64,000 nt of DNA from Streptomyces collinus (GTDB lineage Bacteria > Actinomycetota > Actinomycetes > Streptomycetales > Streptomycetaceae), in contig NZ_CP133771.1 of assembly GCF_031348265.1 (NCBI RefSeq), positions 4,340,001 to 4,404,000 of the forward strand, given 5' to 3'. This document shows, piece by piece, positions 57,788-64,000 of this stretch. Numbering within the stretch: the first letter of the stretch is position 1; the number at the start of each line of letters is the position of its first letter. The translations under genes and the position numbers were made by a program. Under the pieces are notes generated by a model. The model saw only the letters and a list, made by a program, of their open reading frames with translations, did not search any database and was not told the DNA's origin.

Positions 57788-58996
57788 TCAGTGGTGGACG
57801 GCGGCCCGCTGCTCGGCCGGTGCGCCGCCCGCGACGACGGTGCCGGGCTCACCGGTACGGCGTTCCAGGGCGGCCGAGACAACGGCAAGGACCAGGGCTC
57901 CGGCTGCCAGAGCGGCACCGACCCAGTTGGGGGCGGTGTAGCCGAGGCCTGCCGCGATCACGAGGCCGCCGAGCCAGGCGGACAACGCGTTGCCGAGATT
58001 GAAGGCGCCGATGTTCACGGCGGAGGCCAGGGTCGGGGCACCGTGCGCCTGGTCGAGGACCCGCTTCTGGAGCGGCGGCACGGTCGCGAAGCCCAGGGCA
58101 CCGATCAGCGCGATGGTGATGGCCGACAGCAGCTTGTCGTGAGCGGTGAGGGTGAACAGCGCCAGGACGACGGCCAGGGCGCCCAGGGAGACGTACAGCA
58201 TGGGCATCAGGGCGCGGTCGGCGAACCTGCCGCCGACGAGGTTCCCGCCGACCATGCCGAGGCCGAAGAGGACCAGCAGCCAGGTGACGGAGCCGTCGGC
58301 GAAGCCTGCGACGTGGGTCATCATCGGCGCGATGTAGGTGATGGCCGCGAAGACACCGCCGAAGCCGAGGACGGTCATGGCCATCGCGAGCAGCACCTGC
58401 ACGTTCTTGAAGGCGGCCAGCTCGTGGCGCAGGTGCACGCCTTCCGCCTTGGGCATGTCGGGGACGAGCCGGGCGATGCCGGCCAGGCCGACGACGCCGA
58501 GAGCGGCGACGATGCCGAAGGTCACCCGCCAGCCGACGGACTGCCCGACGAGCGTGCCCAGCGGGACGCCGACCACGTTGGCGACGGTCAGACCGGTGAA
58601 CATCATCGCGATGGCTCCGGCCTTCTTGTCCGGGGCGACGAGGTCGGCCGCGACGACCGAGCCGATGCCGAAGAAGGCGCCGTGGGCCAGCGAGGCGACG
58701 ATCCGGCCGATCAGCATGACGGAGAAGGCCGGGGCGAGTGCCGAGAGCAGGTTGCCGACGATGAACAGGCCCATGAGCAGCATCAGCATCCGCTTGCGGG
58801 AGGTCTTGGTGCCGAGCACGGTCATCAGTGGGGCGCCGAACATGACGCCGAGCGCGTAGCCGGTCACCAGGTAGCCGGCGGTGGGGATGGAGACCCCGTA
58901 GTCGCCCCCGACCTCGGGCAGCAAGCCCATGATCACGAATTCCGTCGTTCCGATCCCGAAGGCCCCGATCGCGAGGGCCAGAAGCGCGAGAGGCAT
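57788..58996 (-). CDS. MFS efflux transporter (DHA1, AraJ/CmlR-like)
   Basis: A 402-residue permease with 12 membrane helices. The opening GAFGIGTTEFVIMGLLPEV and motif A-like GTKTSRKRMLMLLM are characteristic of the AraJ/Cml drug-export group. The substrate is unknown. It is divergent from a MarR regulator, the usual arrangement for an efflux pump and its repressor. Confidence 0.92.
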   Translation of the reverse strand: MPLALLALAIGAFGIGTTEFVIMGLLPEVGGDYGVSIPTAGYLVTGYALGVMFGAPLMTVLGTKTSRKRMLMLLMGLFIVGNLLSALAPAFSVMLIGRIVASLAHGAFFGIGSVVAADLVAPDKKAGAIAMMFTGLTVANVVGVPLGTLVGQSVGWRVTFGIVAALGVVGLAGIARLVPDMPKAEGVHLRHELAAFKNVQVLLAMAMTVLGFGGVFAAITYIAPMMTHVAGFADGSVTWLLVLFGLGMVGGNLVGGRFADRALMPMLYVSLGALAVVLALFTLTAHDKLLSAITIALIGALGFATVPPLQKRVLDQAHGAPTLASAVNIGAFNLGNALSAWLGGLVIAAGLGYTAPNWVGAALAAGALVLAVVSAALERRTGEPGTVVAGGAPAEQRAAVHH

Positions 58997-59039
58997 GGAG
59001 GGGTTACCTTCCCAGACGATTGCAGGAGCGCTTTACGTG

Positions 59040-59100
59040 CGCTCACAATAGTTGCAAACGCGGGCTATATGCAACCGCTGTCAATTGCGGACCTGCTCTA
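59040..59100. promoter_or_regulatory. candidate MarR operator between MFS and MarR genes
   Basis: AGTTGCAAAC and TATATGCAACC form an imperfect inverted repeat (GTTGCA/TGCAAC arms, about 59051-59076) in the 142-bp divergent gap, with CAATTGCGG further on. The AT-rich stretch fits overlapping promoters. Confidence 0.55.
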
Positions 59101-59138
59101 TCCTGGGTGGCAGCCGCTCCGGGACGGAGGAAACGCCA

Positions 59139-59603
59139 ATGACAGCGACGGACCCCGCGCTCACCGCTCTCGCCCAGAGCTGGTGCGCCCTCTCCCTGCT
59201 CCACGGGAGGATCGAGGCCCACATCGAGCGCGCCCTGCAGGCCGGGCACGACCTCAGTGCGCGCGAGTACTCCCTGCTGGACGTGCTCAGCCGACAGCAC
59301 GACGGGGACGGCGGCCATCTGCAGATGAAGCAGGTCGCCGACGCGGTCGTCCTCAGCCAGAGCGCGACCACACGCCTGGTCACCCGGCTGGAGGACCGCG
59401 GTCTCCTGGAGCGCTACCTGTGCCCCACGGATCGCCGGGGCATCTACACGAACGTCACCGAAGCGGGCCTCGAACTGCTGGAAGCGGCTCGGCCGACCAA
59501 TGACGCCGCCCTGCGTGAAGCCCTCGACGAAGCGGCGAAGAACCCCGAACTGGCCCCGCTGGTCCGGGTCGTGGAGAACCTGAAGGCCCCGGTGCCCGCC
59601 TAG
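59139..59603 (+). CDS. MarR-family transcriptional regulator
   Basis: A 154-residue MarR protein with the winged helix at about 40-110 (LSAREYSLLDVLSR, VADAVVLSQSATTRLVTRLE, DRRGIYTNVTEAG). It likely represses the divergent MFS gene and releases on ligand binding. ATG 59139 follows GGAGG by 8 nt. Confidence 0.93.
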   Translation: MTATDPALTALAQSWCALSLLHGRIEAHIERALQAGHDLSAREYSLLDVLSRQHDGDGGHLQMKQVADAVVLSQSATTRLVTRLEDRGLLERYLCPTDRRGIYTNVTEAGLELLEAARPTNDAALREALDEAAKNPELAPLVRVVENLKAPVPA

Positions 59604-59669
59604 GACATTCGCGCAGGACATACCGCCTGCGGCGTCTCCCCACCGGCCGGCTCTGCGTAGGGTGCGTCC

Positions 59670-60122
59670 ATGGGAGATCTTGAGATACGTGCCGCCATCT
59701 CCGACGACGTCCCGGCGATCGTCGCCATGCTCGCGGACGACCCGCTGGGCGCACAGCGCGAGTCACCGGACGACCTCGGCCCGTACCTGGCCGCGCTGGA
59801 GCGGCTCAGCGCCGACCCGAACCAGCGTGTGATCGTGGCGGTACGGCAGGGCCGGGTCGTCGGCACGCTCCAGCTCACGGTCATTCCCGGGCTCTCCCGA
59901 CGCGGTGCCACCCGGTCGATCATCGAAGGGGTCCGCATCCACGCGGACGAGCGCGGCAGCGGCCTGGGAACCCAGCTCATCGAGTGGGCGATCGACGCAT
60001 CCCGGGAGCAGGGATGCCAGTTGGTCCAGCTGACCTCCGACAGGACGCGCACCGACGCCCACCGCTTCTACGAGCGGCTCGGGTTCACGGCCTCCCACAC
60101 AGGCTTCAAGCTCCAGCTGTAA
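59670..60122 (+). CDS. GNAT-family N-acetyltransferase
   Basis: A 150-residue acetyltransferase: VGTLQLTVIPGLSRRGATRS, the acetyl-CoA loop ERGSGLGTQLIEWAI and FYERLGFTASHTGFK. The substrate is unknown. TAGGGT (59658-59663) 6 nt before the ATG is a strong -10, so the message is probably leaderless. Confidence 0.93.
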   Translation: MGDLEIRAAISDDVPAIVAMLADDPLGAQRESPDDLGPYLAALERLSADPNQRVIVAVRQGRVVGTLQLTVIPGLSRRGATRSIIEGVRIHADERGSGLGTQLIEWAIDASREQGCQLVQLTSDRTRTDAHRFYERLGFTASHTGFKLQL

Positions 60123-60125
60123 CCC

Positions 60126-60175
60126 GACATGACGGGGCGCCGTGTTTCACGTGAAACACGGCGCCCCGTCATGTC
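60126..60175. other. parS site within a 50-bp perfect palindrome
   Basis: An exact parS (60144-60157) sits at the centre of a perfect 50-bp inverted repeat whose outer arms are GACATGACGGGGCGCCGT and its complement. It fills the gap between the convergent GNAT and serine hydrolase genes, so it can serve both as a ParB site and as a bidirectional transcription terminator. Confidence 0.9.
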
Positions 60176-60180
60176 ACCGC

Positions 60181-61566
60181 CTAACCGATACCGCGCCATC
60201 CCCCGGGATCGACCCCGCCCGGCACAGGAGCCCCCTCGTCGTACGGCTGACGCGTGAACACGAACGAGCCCAGGTCCAGATGGCTCACGGACCCGTCCGG
60301 CCGCCGTACGGCCTTCAGGAGCTCGCTGGCGTAGTAACCCTCCAGCCCCGTCCAGGTGCCGTCGCCGTTCGACCGGAACCGTGAGCGGCGCCCGGCACCG
60401 GACAGCGGCCCCAGTGAGACCAGTCCGTCGGCCGTCAGCCGCAGAGCGAAGGCGTGCGTCCCCCAGTACCACTGCCCCGTCAGCTCCAGCAGCGATGGGT
60501 CGAGATCGGCCAGCGGCTTCCACGGTGCCGGGATGCGCGGCTCCGCCTCGGCGACGATGCGGACCAGGTCGGCGGCGACCGGGAACAGCAGCGGCCCGGA
60601 AGTGGAGTTGGCCATGGCGACCGCCGCCACGTCGTCGTCGACGCTGATCATGAGGCACGCGAGGAACCCGGGCAGCGAGCCGGTGTGGCCGACGAGGGAC
60701 CGGCCGTTCCGACGCCGGATCTCCATGCCCAGACAGTAGGCGTAACCGCCCGCCACGTCCGCCGCCTCATGGGGTGCGGCCGGTGTCCTCATCTCCCTCA
60801 GGGACGCGGCGCTCAGCACCCGCTCGTCGCCCTGGACCAGAAAGGCCGCGAACCGCGCCAAGTCACCTGTCGTCGACCAGAGCTGACCGGCCGGCGCCAT
60901 GCGCCCCAGATCCGCGAGGGGCTCAGGAAGCATCACATCGGCCCAGGGATGCACGGCCCAGCCACCCGCATGGGGCGCCTGAGGCAGCACGCTCGTGCGA
61001 TGCAGGCCCAGAGGTTCGAGCACTTCACGCCGAAGGACCTCCTCCCAAGAGGCTCCGCGAAGCTTCTCGATGAGTGCGCCGAGCAGCGCGTATCCCGGGT
61101 TCGAGTAGTGGAACCGGCGGCCGGGCGGGGCCAGCAGGGGCCGCTCACCCAGAACGTCGGCGAGTTCGGGCCGCAGCGATCCGGGACTCCGTTCCCACCA
61201 CGGCCCCGGCGTCTCGGCCGCCAGGCCGCCTGTGTGCGCCAGGAGTTCGGCGACGGTCGCCTCCCCCACGCCGGTGCCCGGCAGATGCTTCTCGAGCGGA
61301 TCCCCGAGATCCAGGGCACCCTCGTCGCGAAGCCGCAGCACGAGCACGGCCGTGAAGGTCTTGGTGATCGAGCCGATCCGGTACTGAACGTTCTCGTCCG
61401 GCGCATGCCCGTCCACCGAAGTCCGGGCACCCGTCCACACCGTTGTCCCGTCCCGCACGACGGCCGCGACGAGCGACGGAGCCCGCCCTTCGGCCTGCGC
61501 GACGGCGATCCGGTGCAACAGAGCGCGGCGGGTTCCGGGAAGCAGTTCTCCCTGAGATGTCGTCAT
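60181..61566 (-). CDS. serine hydrolase of the beta-lactamase/PBP class C family
   Basis: A 461-residue protein. The active-site motifs are SITK (SxxK, in IGSITKTFTAV), YSN (FHYSNPGYALLG) and HTG (VGHTGSLPG). A C-terminal lipocalin-like domain (about 360-461) follows. There is no signal peptide, so it is probably cytosolic and acts as an esterase or D-amino-acid peptidase rather than a beta-lactamase. ATG 61566 is used. Confidence 0.9.
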   Translation of the reverse strand: MTTSQGELLPGTRRALLHRIAVAQAEGRAPSLVAAVVRDGTTVWTGARTSVDGHAPDENVQYRIGSITKTFTAVLVLRLRDEGALDLGDPLEKHLPGTGVGEATVAELLAHTGGLAAETPGPWWERSPGSLRPELADVLGERPLLAPPGRRFHYSNPGYALLGALIEKLRGASWEEVLRREVLEPLGLHRTSVLPQAPHAGGWAVHPWADVMLPEPLADLGRMAPAGQLWSTTGDLARFAAFLVQGDERVLSAASLREMRTPAAPHEAADVAGGYAYCLGMEIRRRNGRSLVGHTGSLPGFLACLMISVDDDVAAVAMANSTSGPLLFPVAADLVRIVAEAEPRIPAPWKPLADLDPSLLELTGQWYWGTHAFALRLTADGLVSLGPLSGAGRRSRFRSNGDGTWTGLEGYYASELLKAVRRPDGSVSHLDLGSFVFTRQPYDEGAPVPGGVDPGGWRGIG

Positions 61567-61947
61567 GAGCCCAGTCCACCCGGCCAGGCATCCCCTCGTC
61601 GAGCACATTCGGGGCCGGAGCCTGTGAGGCCGGTTTCAGGGTCTCGCGATCGGTGGGCCAGGGCATCGCGTTGACCAGACACCGCCGGGCCCCTGCGGAA
61701 GGATGAGGCCGTGTTGACACCGGCTCGAGCAACTGGCCGTACGCGAGCCGCAGGTTCCCTCCCTCGCGCACTTCGGCGTCGAGCCTGCGGTGGACGGTTT
61801 CGGGCTGGAAGAGCTCTTGCGGGTGAGCGTGTGCCCCTGTGCCCTGCGGTCATGACCGACCACGACGGAGTCCTGCGCGCCCGTTGGCGAACCGAGCCGA
61901 CGCCGAGCGACCGCGACTGGGCACTTCGTCCATCAGAAGGAGGCGGA
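61567..61947. other. intergenic region between dnaB and the serine hydrolase gene
   Basis: A 380-bp gap. One plus-strand frame (about 61720-61857) reads LEQLAVREPQVPSLAHFGVE and onward with protein-like composition but lacks a start and family match, so it may be a gene remnant. No clear terminator for dnaB is seen. Confidence 0.35.
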
Positions 61948-63429
61948 TCAGGTCTGCGCCATGTCCACGAACCGTGAGTAGTGCCCCTGGAAGGCGACCG
62001 TGATCGTCGCCGTCGGGCCGTTACGGTGCTTTCCCACGATGATGTCCGCCTCGCCCGCGCGCGGCGACTCCTTCTCGTACGCGTCCTCGCGGTGCAGAAG
62101 GATCACCATGTCGGCGTCCTGCTCGATGGAACCCGACTCACGCAGGTCGGACACCATCGGCTTCTTGTCCGTACGCTGCTCGGGACCACGGTTCAGCTGG
62201 GAGAGCGCGATCACCGGAACCTCCAGCTCCTTCGCCAGGAGCTTGAGGTTCCGGGACATGTCCGAGACTTCCTGCTGCCGGCTCTCGGAGCGCTTGGAAC
62301 CACCGGCCTGCATCAGCTGCAGATAGTCGATGATCACGAGCTTGATGTCGTTGCGCTGCTTCAGCCGACGGCACTTCGCACGAATCTCCATCATCGACAG
62401 GTTCGGGGAGTCGTCGATGTAGAGCGGTGCGGACGAGACCTCGGGCATCCGGCGCGCCAGGCGCGTCCAGTCGTCGTCCGTCATGGTGCCGGACCGCATG
62501 TGGTGCAGGGCGACGCGGGCCTCTGCGGACAGCAGACGCATCGCGATCTCGTTGCGCCCCATCTCCAGGGAGAAGATGACGCTCGGCAGGTTGTGCTTGA
62601 TCGACGCGGCCCGGGCGAAGTCCAGAGCGAGCGTCGACTTACCCATCGCGGGACGGGCCGCGATGACGATCATCTGCCCCGGGTGCAGACCGTTGGTCAG
62701 GGAGTCGAGGTCGGTGAATCCCGTGGGGACGCCCGTCATCTCGCCGCTGCGTGAGCCGATCGCCTCGATCTCGTCGAGCGCGCCCTCCATGATGTCGCCG
62801 AGCGGCAGGTAGTCCTCGCTGGTGCGCTGCTCGGTGACCGCGTAGACCTCCGCCTGGGCGCGGTTGACGATCTCGTCGACGTCGTCGTCGGCCGCGTATC
62901 CCATCTGTGTGATGCGGGTACCCGCCTCGACCAGTCGGCGCAGGACGGCCCGCTCGTGGACGATCTCCGCGTAGTACGCCGCGTTGGCCGCCGTGGGGAC
63001 CGTCTGGACGAGGGTGTGCAGATACGAGGCCCCGCCGACCTTGTTGATCTCGCCGCGTTTGGTGAGCTCGGCCGCGATCGTGATGGGGTCCGCCGGCTCG
63101 CCCTTGGCATAGACGTCGAGGACAGCCTGGTAGATCGTCTCGTGGGCCGGCTTGTAGAAGTCGTGGCCCTTGAGGATCTCGACGACGTCGGCGATGGCGT
63201 CCTTGGACAGGAGCATGCCGCCGAGGACGGACTGCTCGGCGTCGATGTCCTGCGGCGGTACCCGCTCGAACGACGGGGCCGATCCGCCGTCCCACCCACC
63301 GTTGTCCCTGCCGCGCTCGTGCTGTTCGTCGCGGCCGCGGGCTCCGTCACCACGTCGGCGGGAGGCGGGCAGACGATCACTGGGACCGCTGTCGGCCCAC
63401 GGATCGTCCAAGGGCTCGGAAATGCTCAC
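61948..63429 (-). CDS. dnaB: replicative DNA helicase DnaB
   Basis: A 493-residue hexameric helicase. The N-terminal domain (about 55-160, PPQDIDAEQSVLGGMLL) is joined by a linker to a RecA-like ATPase with Walker A ARPAMGKSTLALD, Walker B LVIIDYLQLM and the arginine-finger region. Residues 1-50 are an Arg/Gly/Asp-rich actinobacterial extension. There is no intein. GTG 63429 follows GGGAGGAGG. DnaA boxes crowd the region upstream of its start. Confidence 0.98.
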   Translation of the reverse strand: MSISEPLDDPWADSGPSDRLPASRRRGDGARGRDEQHERGRDNGGWDGGSAPSFERVPPQDIDAEQSVLGGMLLSKDAIADVVEILKGHDFYKPAHETIYQAVLDVYAKGEPADPITIAAELTKRGEINKVGGASYLHTLVQTVPTAANAAYYAEIVHERAVLRRLVEAGTRITQMGYAADDDVDEIVNRAQAEVYAVTEQRTSEDYLPLGDIMEGALDEIEAIGSRSGEMTGVPTGFTDLDSLTNGLHPGQMIVIAARPAMGKSTLALDFARAASIKHNLPSVIFSLEMGRNEIAMRLLSAEARVALHHMRSGTMTDDDWTRLARRMPEVSSAPLYIDDSPNLSMMEIRAKCRRLKQRNDIKLVIIDYLQLMQAGGSKRSESRQQEVSDMSRNLKLLAKELEVPVIALSQLNRGPEQRTDKKPMVSDLRESGSIEQDADMVILLHREDAYEKESPRAGEADIIVGKHRNGPTATITVAFQGHYSRFVDMAQT

Positions 63430-63612
63430 CGAGCCACCTCCTCCCGTCCGCCGAAGCAGACCTAGCCGTGCCCCTCTGTTCTACGGCACGGCACTGACAA
63501 ATAAGAGGCCCAACTCCGGTTGGCACGCGCCGGTTTTGTGGCGTTTTGAAAACCGGCGGACGGAGCGGGCGCCGGACCACCGTAGGCCTGTCGGCACCGT
63601 CAGCCAATCTGG

Positions 63613-63875
63613 TTATCCACAGGCCATGTGGACGACGGCCCAGATGCTGTGGAGAACTCCGCGAAACCTGTGCACGACCCGGTGGACAGGCCTGTGAACA
63701 AGCAGCGACCCTCACGAGGTGAACCACCCTGACCTGCACCTTTGTCGTCCACCGGCTGTGCAGAAGAAAAACTTTCGCAACAGGCCCAAGATCGCCTCGA
63801 ACAGTGCACAGCCGTGCGCACCCCAGGACAGAAAGTAAGGGTCGCAAAAGCTTTGCATCTCTTACCTGTGGACGA
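63613..63875. other. DnaA-box cluster upstream of dnaB and the MATE gene
   Basis: In the 460-bp divergent gap are TTATCCACA (63613-63621), TGTGGACGA (63627-63635), TGTGGAGAA (63648-63656), TGTGAACAA (63693-63701, one mismatch), TCGTCCACC (63745-63753, one mismatch) and TGTGGACGA (63867-63875). The last lies between the -35 and -10 of the MATE promoter. DnaA binding could titrate DnaA and regulate the flanking genes. Confidence 0.7.
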
Positions 63876-63882
63876 TTAGATT
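63853..63882 (+). promoter_or_regulatory. promoter of the MATE-type gene
   Basis: TTGCAT (63853-63858), an 18-bp spacer containing a DnaA box, and TAGATT (63877-63882) lie just before ATG 63890, so transcription should begin at the start codon. Confidence 0.65.
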
Positions 63883-63889
63883 GATGCAC

Positions 63890-64000
63890 ATGACACAGGC
63901 CCCCGCGCGCCGTCGAACCGGCCGGAGACAGCACGACCGAGAGATCGTCGCGCTGGCCGTGCCCGCCTTCGGCGCCCTCGTCGCCGAGCCCCTCTTCCTC
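63890..64000 (+). CDS. MATE-family efflux transporter, N-terminal fragment
   Basis: The first 37 residues are visible before the window ends: MTQAPARRRTGRRQHDREI followed by VALAVPAFGALVAEPLFL, which matches the N-terminus of DinF-type MATE transporters common beside dnaB in Streptomyces. ATG 63884 two codons earlier is in frame. Na+- or H+-driven drug export is inferred from the family. Confidence 0.75.
   Translation, partial: MTQAPARRRTGRRQHDREIVALAVPAFGALVAEPLFL

Noticed and set aside
60181..61566. Beta-lactamase resistance gene
   Set aside because: The SxxK/YxN/HTG motifs are shared by many esterases and peptidases, there is no signal peptide, and a lipocalin-like C-terminal domain points to a non-lactamase hydrolase.

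Overview
This is high-GC actinobacterial DNA and almost certainly a Streptomyces chromosome. The supporting signs are a very strong third-position GC bias, ssgA/ssgR, a ptpA-type phosphatase, a single-gene CydCD fusion, a Rex-type operator, many starts with a -10 hexamer 6-8 nt upstream, and repeated exact parS sites (GTTTCACGTGAAAC). From memory, the gene order matches the Streptomyces coelicolor block running from about SCO3975 down to dnaB (SCO3911), so the window lies on one side of oriC. Most of it is conserved core chromosome. I see no insertion sequence, prophage, CRISPR array or secondary-metabolite cluster.

Layout. 0-7.9 kb: RsbW-like ATPase, SEC-C/DUF5926 protein, a strong hairpin, a secreted collagen-like protein, a primase/polymerase-like protein without visible catalytic acids, a SpoIIE-type phosphatase, aminopeptidase P, and a CitG-like protein whose C-terminus is encoded by a tandem intergenic repeat. 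8.0-11.0 kb: a glycyl-tRNA synthetase with alpha and beta chains fused. 11.2-11.9 kb: a second RsbW-like ATPase coupled to a small ORF. 11.9-18.1 kb: a copper/redox group (membrane protein, YcnI, SCO1/SenC, PCuAC, CopC-CopD, DyP peroxidase). 18.2-21.9 kb: pheA, serS, HAD phosphatase and tRNA-Ser(GCU). 22.2-28.0 kb: a four-gene ABC operon divergent from a hydrolase/SDR fusion. 28.2-31.8 kb: kptA, an F420-type oxidoreductase, another HAD phosphatase and an M23 peptidase. 31.9-37.9 kb: the cydA-cydB-cydCD operon behind a Rex operator. 38-43.5 kb: cyclophilin-like protein, hisC-type aminotransferase, LacI regulator, metallophosphatase and a two-TM protein. 43.7-47.5 kb: thiC with a TPP riboswitch, divergent from a YibE/F protein. 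47.9-57.7 kb: ssgA/ssgR, small membrane and cupin proteins, ptpA, a PLP lyase, LysR, NUDIX, a globin-reductase, GNAT and an HbpS-like protein. 57.8-64 kb: MFS/MarR pair, GNAT, serine hydrolase, dnaB and the start of a MATE transporter.

Overlying the genes is chromosome-maintenance DNA. There are six exact parS sites plus four near-matches. Three intergenic clusters of DnaA boxes lie upstream of serS, upstream of kptA and between dnaB and the MATE gene. S. coelicolor is known to carry DnaA-box clusters outside oriC (I recall the names H24 and D78) that titrate DnaA, and two of these clusters may be their counterparts. Several parS sites sit in unusual places: the centre of a 50-bp perfect palindrome between convergent genes, the end of a tandem repeat, the first codons of cydCD, and, as imperfect copies, the P3 arm of the thiC TPP riboswitch.

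I did not find a convincing undescribed multi-gene system. The most interesting leads are the parS-like hairpins in the riboswitch, the fused GlyRS, the DnaA/parS architecture, the small hairpin RNA candidate near 1.9 kb, and several protein-level oddities listed in the findings.
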